A DNA stretch of 64,000 nucleotides from contig CAJZBQ010000047.1 in the NCBI GenBank assembly GCA_914767885.1, positions 248,001 through 312,000 of the forward strand. The letters are read 5' to 3'. Position 1 is the stretch's first letter. Every line of letters starts with the position of its first letter. Positions 15,065 to 25,176 of the stretch are shown here, piece after piece. A program made the translations under genes and the position numbers. The notes under the pieces were generated by a model that saw only the letters and a list, made by a program, of their open reading frames with translations, searched no databases and had not been told where the DNA came from. This DNA comes from Blepharisma stoltei (lineage: Eukaryota > Ciliophora > Heterotrichea > Heterotrichida > Blepharismidae).

Positions 15065-16527
15065 TTACATTATCCTTCTAGGCTGGATTTTTCCAATTAA
15101 CCCTTTACATTTTCTGCAATAGTGAGCAATTTCTTGCAAATTGTCAAGATTATTGCTTCCATAGCAATTAGAGCAGCAAAGGCGTTTTCATCTAAATAAA
15201 TCTTACAGTGGCAGTGGTGGAATTTCTAGCTTAATGCTTGTCAACACCTCAATTCTGCAGTTTTTGCAATATGCTCTTGTCGGCATAATCCCAAGGCTCT
15301 CGTTTTCCAGTTTAAATTCCTTCACATTTTTCTTCTCATAATAAAAATCCTTGCTCCCCTTCGTGAGTGAATAAAACTATTTGAAAAATCCCTATTTTTT
15401 TTCCCAAAAAACCGCCTTCGTGATTGAGTAAAAAATTTTTTATGAAAAATTATTTGATATATAATAATAATCATTATAAAGAAATATCGAGTTAATTCTT
15501 TTTAATTTCAAACAGCTTGCATTTTAGAGCATAAATTTTACAATTAAATTAATATTTGCTTTAAAATTATTTCGAATATGGATTTTTTAAATTTCGAAAT
15601 AAAATTACTATAAAATTATATATATAAATTTTTGTAAAAAAAAAAATTAATCTCCTACGTGAGTGAACAAAATTTTTTGTTCGCTCCTGAAGGGAGGGAG
15701 TTAGGCTCTGTATGTATTTCCGTCTCATTTTCCATTGTATTTGTAGTGACCCTTGTTGTCAAAGTGTTTTTTAATTTTTCCACATATGGAGATTGCCTTT
15801 CAGAATTCAAAGTATGTACATTCTTTGCTGTAGAATCGCTGCTGAGTGTATAAATAGTTGAATATCTTTCTTCAATAGGCTTTTTTGAAGGTGTTTGCCT
15901 TATTTCTGTTAAATATTGGCTTTTTGGCTCAGCTAGCGAGCTAAAAATTGAAAACTTTGTGCTGTCTTGGTTAGAATTAAAAGAAGACTTTGCGTTGAGT
16001 TTTTCTTTTGGCTCTTCTCCTTCTTCAGTAAAAGAAAAATCGCTGAGGATTTCATCAGATATGTCTAGGTATTTTAGGTCAATACTTTCTTTACCGCAAT
16101 CTGAAAAATCAATTGAAATTTGTGATTTTGACTGGTCAGAGTCTGGGATACTGCTCAAAGCAGACACAAACTGATAGCTTTGATTTACTTCTTTTACAAT
16201 AGTTGTAGGCGTTCTTGTGTGGGAGACCTCAGATTCTTGATAATCAAGGATCTTAAAAGGCCTGCTTGACTTTTGACAGCCTAGATTTTCAATAACATCT
16301 TGAATGTCGAAGTTCTGCCTATACCTCTCAGGAGATCTTGGCTTTAAATGAAGGTTTTGGCCTTTCTTCAAAATTTTCAAAGAACCGCTCGGAAATGGGG
16401 ATTCTTTATTTGGCTTGTTCAGCCTTAAAGAATTGTCTAAGTTGAGGATTTTGGCTTTTTCTTTGGTTGGTAAGCATGGAGAGTTCCGGTTCGTGGCTTG
16501 TGCACTATTGTTTCGTCGCTTATTCAT
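15065..16527 (-). CDS. LITAF-like zinc-ribbon protein with long disordered N-terminus, interrupted by a MITE
   Basis: 365 aa after removing a 350-bp MITE and one 15-nt intron. The first ~280 residues are basic and serine-rich without a fold I recognise. The C-terminal ~70 residues carry a LITAF-type ribbon: AYCKNCRIEVLTSIKLEIPP followed by LPLWKRLCCSNC, then AHYCRKCKGLIGKIQP (CxxC ... W..CC..C ... HxCxxC...IG). LITAF domains sit on the cytosolic face of late-endosome or lysosome membranes. The hydrophobic insert between the two CxxC halves is weak here, so membrane binding is uncertain. Start chosen at the first ATG (MNKRRNNSAQ); an in-frame TTG lies upstream. Ends TAA just after PRRIM. Confidence 0.75.
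15192..15206 (-). other. 15-nt spliceosomal intron
   Basis: GTAAGATTTATTTAG on the minus strand, between PPLPL and WKRLCC of the LITAF-like ribbon. Splicing restores frame and both halves of the zinc ribbon. Confidence 0.8.
15352..15703. mobile_element. MITE family 1 inside the LITAF-like gene
   Basis: A 350-bp element with ends CTCCCCTTCGTGAGTG and CGCTCCTGAAGGGAGGGAG and the family interior (GATATATAATAATAATCAT-like block). The right border is TTA, the left is TTG, so one side of the original TTA duplication has changed. Removal joins ...ETEIHTEPK to DFYYEKKNV in frame. Confidence 0.85.
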
Positions 16528-16609
16528 TTTTACCAACCTTTTTGTTTGCTTTTGAATATCAATGTAAAGTGCGTACAAGCCATTTTTGTTTATGCCTCAA
16601 TCAACTGCA

Positions 16610-17204
16610 ATTTATAATTGGAATTAAATTAAATTATTAGGTGGGTGTTTAGGGTATCAGTTTCTCACTGGTGGCATTCTATGCAGCAAAAGCAGCCCTC
16701 AGGCATAGCTGAATTTAGCGCTTCCACCCTTGGTAACTCTAAGTCCAGGCTGAAACACCCTGGTTGTTCGATAGTGGTATCCATGATGGGTCGAACCTTT
16801 CCAGGCCCACCATTTTCCAGGCCGATAACCTTGGTCGTTCGGTATGCACCCTCTGAATGAGAGAGACTGCCTTTTGTTATCTACACTGCCTTCCCTTTTT
16901 CAGGTCATCCCTGGAAAAATACTCAGCCTCCTCCTCGATTAGGAGCAGATAACTGTAGCAGTTTTACAGATAATAAACCCTGCTCCATTTTTGGCGTCAC
17001 TGGCTCCGGTGCTTCTGGCAAAAAGAAGTTGGGAATAACTGCTCATTGAATCAGACTACAAATCTGCTTATTCATGCTTAAGTTCTCGTTGTAAAACACC
17101 AGGTATTTCTGGGCTAATTCCTGACTCAAAAAAGCCAAGAACAGATATACATGGGTTGATTGGATGCCATCATCATTTTATGCATATTTATAATTGGAAT
17201 TAAA
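16610..17204. mobile_element. SINE-like retroposon C with perfect 19-bp target duplication
   Basis: A 557-bp GC-richer non-coding insert between two perfect copies of ATTTATAATTGGAATTAAA (16610-16628, 17186-17204). It contains several short inverted segments and a B-box-like GGTTCGACCC on the minus strand near 16790. No ORF, no terminal inverted repeat. The long perfect duplication fits target-primed reverse transcription. Intergenic, downstream of the Rab gene. Confidence 0.7.
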
Positions 17205-17320
17205 GGAAAATTAATTGTTATTATAATTTAAAGAAAGCTAAAAATGCATTTGCATTTAAATGCACTTTTCTTATAATATTATAAATAAATTTGGGCTGCA
17301 TTATAAATATCTTAACCCGC

Positions 17321-17923
17321 TTAGGCACAGCATCCTTTTTTGATGCTTTTTCCTTCAGTTATTTTTGTCCCACCTGGAGTACTAGGGGTTGTGGCTACTT
17401 TCGAGATTTTTTCAAGTATAGACGCAGACATAGTTTCAAACGCTTTTCTAATATTCACTGAATTTTTTGCTGAAGTTTCTATATATTTCACCCCCAATCT
17501 GTCAGCTAGACTCTGAGCATCTTCTTGGGTAACAGTTCTTTTGCTTGCCAAATCGACTTTATTCCCTATAATCATCTTAGGAGTATTTGCTGGGAGGTAG
17601 CTTTGGGTTTCCTCAAACCATCGATTAATATTTTTGAAGCTTTCAGTATTAGTAATATCATACATGAGAACAATCCCCTGAGCTCCTCTATAATAGGACG
17701 CCACAATATTTCTGAACCTGTCTTGTCCAGCGGTATCCCAGAGCTGGAGTTTAATGACTTTTCCTTGCAGCTCCAATGTGGTGATTTTGAAATCAACGCC
17801 TATTGTTGTTTGGAACTCAGGGTTAAATGTATCTTCAACGTATCTTAACAGAACTGAGGTTTTCCCGACGTTGCTGTCACCAATCAACAGAAGCTTAAAG
17901 AGATAATCGTAATCTTGCTCCAT
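17321..17923 (-). CDS. Rab-family small GTPase (Rab1/Rab8-like)
   Basis: 200 aa with a complete GTPase fold: P-loop GDSNVGKTS (~16-24), effector TTIGVDFKITTLELQGKVIK, DxxG in WDTAGQDRFRNIVASYYRGA, NKVD (GNKVDLA), ETSAK, and a C-terminus ending GCCA for geranylgeranylation. It would act in vesicle targeting at ER-Golgi or secretory membranes; the switch regions fit the Rab1/8/35 group but do not decide between them. The start at MEQDYDYLFK is the usual Rab start. In the UGA=Trp code the upstream frame is open and in register, so a longer fused product cannot be excluded (see the next feature). Ends on TAA. Confidence 0.92.
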   Translation of the reverse strand: MEQDYDYLFKLLLIGDSNVGKTSVLLRYVEDTFNPEFQTTIGVDFKITTLELQGKVIKLQLWDTAGQDRFRNIVASYYRGAQGIVLMYDITNTESFKNINRWFEETQSYLPANTPKMIIGNKVDLASKRTVTQEDAQSLADRLGVKYIETSAKNSVNIRKAFETMSASILEKISKVATTPSTPGGTKITEGKSIKKGCCA

Positions 17924-18748
17924 TTTTAAGTTTATTCAGATTTTATATGAGAGTTTAAGATAAGCCAGAGCCCATGGGGGGAAAATGTCAAGGTCTTCGA
18001 TATCAGAGGGGTCAGAGAAGGAAATGGAAGAAGGGTCAATTGAGAAAGGCGAAAGGGAGGCAAAAATGGGGCTTGATGAGATAGCTGAGGGTAAATTTGG
18101 GAGAGGGATGCTGGAAGAGCTTCACTTTTCGGGACTTTTAATTAGAGATGGAGAATAAGCAGTTTCTGAATGCTTGCTTGTGAAGATAGGATAGGCTTGC
18201 TTATCTTCTATAGAAAAATTATTTGGTTCGGCCTTCTCTTGCTCGTTTATATTTAAGGGATTTTCAATATTTATTGTAGGATTTTGGCTGAGCCACTTTG
18301 AAAAAGGCCCTGGGTTATTATCGAAACTATTGATAGCAATATAGTATCTATGAGCTTGCAGGAGCTGAGAAATAACTGGACTGTCCTCAATTGAGACTGT
18401 AGGCTCTTTTAATGAAAATATCAGAGTGGGCACAACATCGGCCCTAATGATGGTCATTTGTAATTTTGATTTTCTATATCTCACAGTCCAGAAATATACT
18501 TTGAGCATCAAATTAGGCTGAATTTTGAGGTTTGGGACTAAATCTACTTCAATATTATAGAATCCATCTGAGATATGAGTTCCATTATAAAACCCATGAA
18601 ATGCAATAGTAAAAGGATCGTCCTCTTCTAAGTCTTTTTGCTTTAAAGCTTCTTTATCGAAAGGGTATTCTTCTGGTTCAAGATTTAGAAGTTTGATCTT
18701 GATAAATCTTGATATCAAATAAGTCAGTCTGCAAGAAGATGGCAACAT
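17924..18748 (-). CDS. Unknown protein with weak FAM135-like N-terminus, open into the Rab frame
   Basis: From the ATG at 18748 the frame runs through TGA codons (Trp) at about 18119 and 17947 without TAA or TAG and continues in register into the Rab gene. Residues ~35-130 (FTIAFHGFYNGTHISDGFYN ... LMLKVYFWTVRYRK) recall the start of FAM135/DUF3657 proteins, only weakly. The rest is S/P-rich and looks coding (SDPSDIEDLDIFPPW). Either the gene is fused to Rab, giving about 475 aa, or a TAA is reached by a small sequence difference: a one-base change in the C6 run near 17975 would open a frame that stops within a few codons. I favour two genes but cannot settle it. Confidence 0.45.
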
Positions 18749-18795
18749 TTATTTAATTTTATTAAAATATGATGGCGCCATTAAAGGAAACACTC

Positions 18796-19024
18796 TTACT
18801 CGGCAACGAAGATTTTTTTTGATATAATTATATTTTATAATATATATTTTAAATTCATAATTAATGATTATAACAATAAAATCTCTAGTAAATTATTTTT
18901 TTAGATAGTTTTTGATTGAAAAAATAAATTAAATTAGTCAATTTTTTTATATATTTTTAAAAAAAAAATAACCCTTCTGTTGGCAAACAACAAAACATCC
19001 TGCTCTCTACCAAATGGTGAGTTA
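18796..19024. mobile_element. Degenerate family 1 MITE, intergenic
   Basis: About 226 bp between TTA copies. The interior has the family block (GATATAATT ... AATAAAATCTCTAGTAAATTA), but the terminal CCGTGAGTGAAC motifs are eroded to CTCGGCAACGAAG and CCAAATGGTGAG. Much of the gap between the two flanking genes is this element; the rest is AT-rich with nothing recognised. Confidence 0.45.
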
Positions 19025-19093
19025 AAATAAGATAATTATGCTTTTAATAAAAGTCTTTATAGGAGCTGACTATTTGCTGTTTATATATTAAAG

Positions 19094-19363
19094 ATGGGAT
19101 TTTTGAGTTTTCTTGATAAAGTTTTTGCTAAGACTGAGAAAGTTGGTTTTAAAGTTGCAAATGTGACACATAAAGTAGTTGTCACTGGACTATTTTTGAC
19201 GTTTTTGTATGGAACTTACGGGCTTGCACGAGATTATAGAGCATATTTTCTAATGAGAAGGGATCCTAAGTATAAAGAGTACCTACTGAAGAGAGAAGAA
19301 TTCATTAGAAAAGCAGTTGAAGCAAGAAATGATGAAGAAAACAAAGCAAAAAGCAATATATAA
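19094..19363 (+). CDS. Small single-pass membrane protein, unknown
   Basis: 89 aa. An N-terminal amphipathic part (MGFLSFLDKVFAKTEKVGFK) leads into one membrane segment (VVVTGLFLTFLYGTYGLA, ~30-47), then a charged helical tail with DPKYKEYLLKREEFIRKAVE. Size and layout recall small subunits of mitochondrial complexes, but no family is recognised. ATG start, TAA stop, no introns or TGA. Confidence 0.6.
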   Translation: MGFLSFLDKVFAKTEKVGFKVANVTHKVVVTGLFLTFLYGTYGLARDYRAYFLMRRDPKYKEYLLKREEFIRKAVEARNDEENKAKSNI

Positions 19364-19451
19364 GAAAAATCGTTGCAAAATAATGAAAAATCAATAAATT
19401 TCTAGTATTAAAGCTTCTTCTATCTAAAATGATAGCAGCCATTATAAGTAA

Positions 19452-20129
19452 ATGTCAAAGGATCTCGAGTTCTTTTTCAATACCATTGGCAGTCTAATTT
19501 CTCTGGCATTTTATTTACTAATGATCCCTCCTCTACAGAGTTCGAAGAAGACAAGAAAATTCGATGAAATATCCTATTTAAACCTCATCCTTTCCCACAT
19601 ATGCGCCATATGCTGATTTTGCATTGGAGTGATTTCCAATGATTATGAAATATCTATTCCAAATCTGATATTTGCATGACTAAGTAGTAATTATATCTAT
19701 GAATTTTATAAAATTGGTCTCGGAAGAACCGAATTTTTAAAAACCTACACAATTGTAACGGTATTATCTGCTATATCAATGCTCTTAATTCTCCCACAAG
19801 GTATAACAGAGTTTGCTGGAATAATAGTCTACATTCTTTTTTGTGCGGCTCCACTTGAGCAATTAAGACCTACTTTTGAAACCCGAAATCCCAGATTTAT
19901 AGATATTTACAGCACATTTGCAGCTTTATTATGCTGCTTATCATACTTTATGTATTCAATTATCGCTGGCAACATAGTCGTGCTTATTCCAAACCTCGCA
20001 GGGATCATTTTTGCATTAATCCAAATCATCGTATATTTTTGGGCAAAAAGAATGATTCCCTCTTCTTTTATATCCCCTTTGCTAAAAATAGACACTTTTT
20101 TGTCTATTAAATCTTCTAAAAATATTTAA
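19452..20129 (+). CDS. SWEET-family (MtN3/saliva) sugar transporter
   Basis: 225 aa with about seven hydrophobic segments. The second MtN3 repeat is clearest: FAGIIVYILFCAAPLEQLRP, STFAALLCCLSYFMYSIIAG, then VVLIPNLAGIIFALIQIIVY (family: .sPL..l, W..YG, PN..G..l...Q...Y). TGA is Trp at AICWFCIGV and FAWLSS, and without it the N-terminal half would look closed. SWEETs move mono- or disaccharides by facilitated diffusion across plasma or vacuolar membranes. Start MSKDLEFFF, stop TAA. Confidence 0.8.
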
Positions 20130-20151
20130 ATTAAATGGAAGTAACGATCTT

Positions 20152-20476
20152 TAACTTCCCCCTTTAGATTGTAAAAAATATAGGTAAAATTTCTATTTTT
20201 TTGGGTATTTTAACCCTTTTTAAATTAGAGAAATTTATTTTTCAGGAAATTAATTTTTTTATAAAATTAGTTTTTTACCTAATTTGGTCTAAAAAGTGCA
20301 AGTGAAATATTATTTAGACAGCTTTCATCCTGGATCGATAAATATTTAAATTAATTCTTCATAAAAATAATTTAAAAATATTTATTTTTAAATTTAAAAA
20401 AATTTTTATATAAAAAATTCAACCCCCTTTAAATTGGAACAGGATTTTTGTACCAATTAAAGGGGAGGGAAATAAG
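20152..20476. mobile_element. MITE family 2 (CCTTTAAATTGGAACAAAA-type ends), intergenic
   Basis: About 325 bp with ends CTTCCCCCTTTAGATTG and TTAAAGGGGAGGGAAATAAG. The interior shares AT-rich blocks with the elements at 22716 and 62236 (TAAAATTAGTTTTTTACCTAA; TGCAAGTGAAATATTATTTA). It fills the gap between the SWEET gene and the convergent aminotransferase. No coding content. Confidence 0.6.
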
Positions 20477-20482
20477 TTAAAC

Positions 20483-21727
20483 TTAGATTTTAGCTGTATT
20501 CCTTGTGACTGTTTCAATTGCATCAGCTACATACTCGACATTTTTAGTATTCAACCCAGCAATTGAAATTCTGCCATCAAGTGTCAAGTAAACGTGGTTC
20601 CTGGTCATCAGAGTTTGTGACTGCTCAGCATTCAGCCCAGTAAAAGCGAACATTCCAATTTGGTTGGTGATATGGCTCCAGTCGTGTGGGGATCCTTTTT
20701 CTTTCAATTTTTCTACCAATGCAGATCTCATTGCTTTAATTCTTCCTGACATCGTGACTAAATCCTGTTGCCATTGCCTATATAATTCTGGGGTATTCAG
20801 AACAGTGCTTACAATTCTTGCTCCATAAAGCGGTGGGTTAGAATACATAGCCCTGCCTAATATTTTCAACTGTGATACAACTCTGTCAGTTTCTGCACTG
20901 GAATCAGTCACAGCTGTAAACAAGCCAATTCTTTCTCCATACAAGCCAAAGTTCTTTGCAAAGCTCTGAGCTAGAAGCACTGGGCTCTTTTCCTTGACAA
21001 AGTATCTTAATCCATAAGCATCTTCATCAGTGCTTCCTGATGCAAAGCCTTGATAAGCAGTGTCAAAGAAAGCCAAATGCTGCTTTCTGGTAATGACTTC
21101 GTGGATTTGGGCCCATTGCTCATGGGATGGATCTTGGCCAGTTGGGTTGTGGGCACAAGCGTGAAGGAGGATGATGGAATTTCTAGGAGCTTCGTCAATT
21201 TCGCTTAAAAGTCTTTCAAAGTCTAGTCCTTTTTTGGTAGGGCAGTAATAGGAATATTCTCTTACTTCAAGCCCTGCGTCTCTTGCGATGTTTTTATGGT
21301 TTCCCCAGGTTGGTTTTGGAACGTAAATAATTTTATTGTGAGGGTAGAATCTGCTGATGAAAGCACAGCCAATTCTTAAAGCGCCAGTGCCAGATAAGGC
21401 TTGAAGAGCAGCAATTCTGCCTTCAGCAACTTCAGGGCAATTTCCGTATGCAAGCAGAGCTGCAGCTTGTCTGAAAGTATTTAAGCCTTCTGTTGGTAAA
21501 TATTCATGGTCTAAGTTTGCATTGATGAGAATTTCTTTAGCCTTTTTGACTGATGGGAGGATCCAAGGCTTTCCATCATCATCTCTGTAAGCGCCAACAC
21601 CTAAGTTCACTTTTCGTGGATTGGTGTCTCTCTTAAAAGCTTCTGAAATACCAAGAATTGGATCAGGTGGGCCTTGTGGGACATTAGTCCAAATGCTTGA
21701 TGCTCGGCTTATTACCTTAGACAGCAT
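20483..21727 (-). CDS. Aspartate aminotransferase, mitochondrial type
   Basis: 414 aa, the usual length for eukaryotic AspAT. The N-terminus (MLSKVISRASSIW) is basic and amphipathic and fits a mitochondrial presequence. It then has VPQGPPDPILGISEAFKRDT, KVNLGVGAYRDDDGKPW, the PLP-site region LLHACAHNPTGQDP, and the Schiff-base lysine motif SFAKNFGLYGERIG. The C-terminus GRISIAGLNTKNVEYVADAI holds the substrate-binding Arg. It interconverts aspartate + 2-oxoglutarate and oxaloacetate + glutamate for the malate-aspartate shuttle. No introns, no inserts. Codon use is GC-richer than in the surrounding repeats. Confidence 0.96.
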   Translation of the reverse strand: MLSKVISRASSIWTNVPQGPPDPILGISEAFKRDTNPRKVNLGVGAYRDDDGKPWILPSVKKAKEILINANLDHEYLPTEGLNTFRQAAALLAYGNCPEVAEGRIAALQALSGTGALRIGCAFISRFYPHNKIIYVPKPTWGNHKNIARDAGLEVREYSYYCPTKKGLDFERLLSEIDEAPRNSIILLHACAHNPTGQDPSHEQWAQIHEVITRKQHLAFFDTAYQGFASGSTDEDAYGLRYFVKEKSPVLLAQSFAKNFGLYGERIGLFTAVTDSSAETDRVVSQLKILGRAMYSNPPLYGARIVSTVLNTPELYRQWQQDLVTMSGRIKAMRSALVEKLKEKGSPHDWSHITNQIGMFAFTGLNAEQSQTLMTRNHVYLTLDGRISIAGLNTKNVEYVADAIETVTRNTAKI

Positions 21728-22700
21728 ATTTTATTATTGGAGTATGTTGATTTTAAGATAAATGTAATAGGATTGGTGGGGAATATTAGAAAGATTTATT
21801 AAATAGCTTATTAAGAAATCAACAAATGAGAATAAATGGATTTCAATTCTTGCTTGTAATAAAAGTGATAATATGTTGCAGCTCGCATTTTGAAGAGAAA
21901 ATCGGATATGGGAGCTAAATCGATTTGTAGTAGTCATCTGGAAAATAAAATAATTAATAAAATTACACAATTAAAATGGAATGCATGAGTTAGGGGTCTC
22001 GTCCCCTATACTTGTCCTAGTGTGAGGGAAGTTCAACCTTTCTGAAGGAAATTAGCGTTGGGACTGCTCCGGCAGCCCCAAGTGTGCTTGAATCACATTC
22101 AAGACATGAAGAGAGACTCGTCCGGGCCATAGGCAACTGTAACGGTTCGACGGTTAGGCCGATTCCACCTACCGTTGTTCAAAGCTGTTAGCCAGTGGAT
22201 GGAATTCATGAAGGAAGAGCTTGTTTAGATGGATCCTAAGCTAAGTGGGGGTCTACAAGAGTTATCGTAATCTTAAATCTTAAATCTTAAATAAAATTAA
22301 ATAATAAATCATATGCTGAGATATTTAGCAAGCAATATAAGTAGAAGGAGCTAGAAGTGAGCAATATTTTAAAGCATAAGTGATAGCTTTGAGAATTCTT
22401 AATTTAAGTTTCTCTTAGCATACTAAAAATTCAATTGAAACTGGGATAAGTCTCAAAAGCTCATCACCAGACTTGAGAATCGGCTCTGCTATTTATATTC
22501 ATCCTTAATTGAGCCTATAGCAATATAAACAAATACTTATGAGATGCCACCTGCCCATAGGCAACCATAAATAATAGGCAAAGTTTTAATCCAAGCAAAA
22601 CTAGAAATTATTATAGAGGGCGATATAATCTAAACGCAAAGGGTGGTTAAAAAAAGCGTTGAGCATGAATATTTTACAGGAATAAAAATAAATTACATGA
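21728..22700. other. Intergenic region with a GC-rich non-coding island
   Basis: About 21985-22265 is clearly GC-richer than its surroundings and has no ORF. It has short hairpins (GGGGTCTCGTCCCC; GGCCATAGGC) and a B-box-like GGTTCGACGG, and ends in three CTTAAAT repeats. That looks like a retroposon with a short repeated tail. The flanks share AATAAAATTA, too AT-rich to prove a target duplication. From ~22300 to 22700 there is moderate-complexity sequence with no coding signal that I can read; a structured RNA there is possible but not supported. Confidence 0.4.
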
Positions 22701-24450
22701 TTATACAAAGCTTGCTAACTCCCCCCCTTTTAAATTGGAACAAAACATCAGTAAAATTTGCATTTTTTTGGTACTTTAACTCCTCTTTAACTTGTTTTTT
22801 CAATAGAAAAATTTTAACGATATTTTTTATAAAATCAGTTTTAACCTATAATAGATAAAAACGAAAGTAGAGTGCTATTTAAATAGTTTTCACACTGAAT
22901 CGATTAATTTTTTTATTTTAATTCTTCACAAAAATAAATTAAAATTCAAAATGTTGTGCTCAATTTATATTTTAAAGAAAAAATTATAGATAATTCCTAT
23001 AATTGTCTCTATAGGGCATAGATGGAAAGGGAAACTCTCCAATTGCTTTGGCTGACTCATGGTCTAACCTAGAGATTTTCCTGTTCCATCTCTTGCCCTT
23101 ATAGAGGCAATTATTGGAATTACCTATAAAGACGAAAATACTAATTTTATAAAATTAACTTTGACCTAATTTAATGGGAAAAGTGGATATAGAGTGATAT
23201 TTAAACATTTTCCACAATGAATCGATTAATTTTTTTAATTATTTTTATCATAAAATTAAACTAAAATTCAAAGTATCATGCTCCATTTATATTTTTTTAA
23301 GATTTTAAATTTTTAATAAAGAAAAATTTAATAAATTTTTTTTTTAAAAAAATATATTAAAGCAGGATTTGTTTTTTCTTTTTAAAGAGCAGGAGTAAGT
23401 ATCTGAATAAGTATTCGTCAACTTCCAAAAGTATGCTTAAAATCCCATTACCGCCATCTTCATTCTCCGGTTTTTTTCCTTTATACTTTATCAGTAGCAG
23501 CTCTCTATGCCTCGCATAGTTGATATTTTTAATATCATCAAAATAAAACCCCACATGCACAATGATATTTGTAAACCCTCCGAATATCCCCACAATCCCT
23601 TGCCCCTCAGGAACTGCAATCTTTTTTTTCGGCCTTTGCCTTTCCCCTATCAAAATAGTTCTATTACTATTTGTATATAGTGCTAACTCCCCCCCTCGAA
23701 GTTCGACCAAGATATAGGGAAAATTCCTATTTTTTTTGGAAAATTAACCCCCCTCATAGTTCGACCAAGACCTATATAAATAAGCAATTTTTCAAAAATT
23801 TTAAACTATGTGGGGGTGAGCTTGCGATTTTTGTATTCAAGTTCTAAAAAAGCGTTACAAAACCATCTTGCACTATTTTTTCTAACCCTTACACCCTCTC
23901 AACCATACAGAAGAATATGATAAATTTTTTTTTTTTAACTACTAAATTATATAAAACAATTCTATATAATGTTTTTTTAAAAAATTTTTCTTAACCCCCC
24001 TCGAAGTTCGACCAAAAAAATCTTGGTCGAACTTCGAGGGGGGGGGAGTAAGCAAAACAGTCCATGAAAATCGCAGCCATATTCTACATTTGTTATATAC
24101 TCTGCATTGTTTAATTTTACAGTCAAGCTTTTTTCAGCTTTGTTCCCAACAGTGGTGTCAAAGAATTTTTTATTTTGAATATCTTCAAGTTTTACATCGA
24201 ATCCTGTGATATAGTCATTTAATCAGAATGTTATTTCTCTAATTGAGCTTCTTCCTTTCATTCTTTCGTTAAAATAATTTGTATTTGCTTTTTCTGTCAG
24301 GTGGGAAAATTGAAACTGGAGAGGGATGGAATCTAAGTCACATGTGTGAGCGGTTTCGTTTTCTTTTAATGGTGCACCACAATGCTGGCAGGCCGTGTAT
24401 TTTACAGAGTGGAATACTCTGAAAAAGCTTCGAATTGAAACAAGTCTCAT
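22701..24450 (-). CDS. Jacalin-lectin-like protein with N-terminal CxxC zinc motif, split by two IESs
   Basis: 234 aa after removing a 365-bp and a 680-bp insert. The N-terminal part has CQHCGAPLKENETAHTC (two CxxC-type pairs). The C-terminal ~120 residues look like a jacalin beta-prism strand set: GERQRPKKKIAVPEGQGIVG, IFGGFTNIIVHVGFYFDDI (family pattern: ivGf.g..g..id.iGfy). TGA is Trp at ITFWLNDYI. The last codons (RYLASFV, TAA) lie beyond the larger insert. Such lectins bind carbohydrates, and no signal peptide is seen, so an intracellular role is likely. The family call is tentative; continuity across the inserts rests on frame. Confidence 0.6.
22716..23397. mobile_element. Composite family 2 MITE with internal duplication and a nested foldback element
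   Basis: 680 bp between TAA copies, with ends CTCCCCCCCTTTTAAATTGG and CTTTTTAAAGAGCAGGAG. The interior has two copies of the family block (GTGCTATTTAAATAGTTTTC and GTGATATTTAAACATTTTCC, each followed by a TGAATCGATTAATTTTT-like tract). Between them sits a separate 132-bp foldback. Removal joins ...EVDEYLFRY to LASFV-stop in frame. Confidence 0.7.
22991..23122. mobile_element. Nested 132-bp foldback element
   Basis: Inverted arms TAATTCCTATAATTGTCTCT / AGAGGCAATTATTGGAATTA enclose about 60 bp of GC-richer sequence, inside the composite MITE. The arms are imperfect but long (~35 bp). It separates two copies of the same MITE block, so it inserted later. Confidence 0.6.
23684..24050. mobile_element. 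MITE family 3 (CGAAGTTCGACCAAGA ends)
   Basis: 365 bp between TAA copies. The termini are CTCCCCCCCCTCGAAGTTCG-type, with the motif repeated near 23755 on the left and forming a perfect hairpin on the right (TTCGACCAA-AAAAATC-TTGGTCGAA, near 24006-24032). Same architecture as family 1 but a different motif. It interrupts the jacalin-like gene; removal joins FHGLFCL to ALYTNSNRT. Confidence 0.8.
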
Positions 24451-25176
24451 TTTTTATATTTGATCAGAAATATAGCTAATAATTTAAAATTACAATATGG
24501 ATACCGAAATAAAAAGAAGTGGGTTTTTTTATTAATATGAATGAAATTTTTTATTTCGTTGTGGATAAAGAAAAAGGAAATCAAATGCTTATTCTTCTCT
24601 ATTGACCCATTTACGGTTGGGAAATAAAATTTCTCCCAAAATTAATTATTCTAATGAGATGATAACTAATAATACTAAAATTTGCCAAATATAAATTTTC
24701 AAATGAATAAATTGCTACACAATAAAATTATTAATTTGAAGCTAAAATACAAAAATCTTGCTCTATCAAGATGGAGCAAGTTACATTATTTTTATAGAGT
24801 TCATTCAGTCAATTTAAATTTTAAAATTAATTGACTAAAAAAAAATAATTCGATGTGCTAAACAGAAATTTAATTCAAAGCTATTTGTTTATAAAAAATA
24901 GTTCTAAAAATATGATTCTAGCCACTAAATATATATTATTTTATTTTGCTAAGCCAATAAGAGGGATAACAATTTTCTAAAGACTGCTAGGCCATTTGAA
25001 TATTCATGCTTTTATGAAACTGAAAAATGATAACGAATTTAATAGCAATTAATAAACTACGAAAAAAATATACGCTTATCATAGAAGAATAGAATATACT
25101 TCTATCGTGTAATTTCAATCTAAATTAATAAATTTACCCAACGAAATTAAATAAATCATCAATTTACATAATGAAA
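24451..25176. other. AT-rich intergenic stretch
   Basis: Between divergently ended genes. A short near-palindrome (ATCTTGCTCTATCAAGAT GGAGCAAG, ~24756) and a TTAATTGACT/AGTCAATTTAA pair near 24810 are the only structure. No coding signal, no recognised repeat family. Confidence 0.4.

Noticed and set aside
23357-23400. Apparent C-terminus RYLLLLFKKKKQILL of the jacalin-like protein
   Set aside because: The codons after RYL lie inside a MITE (CAGGAG then TAA border); removing it gives RYLASFV and a proper stop.
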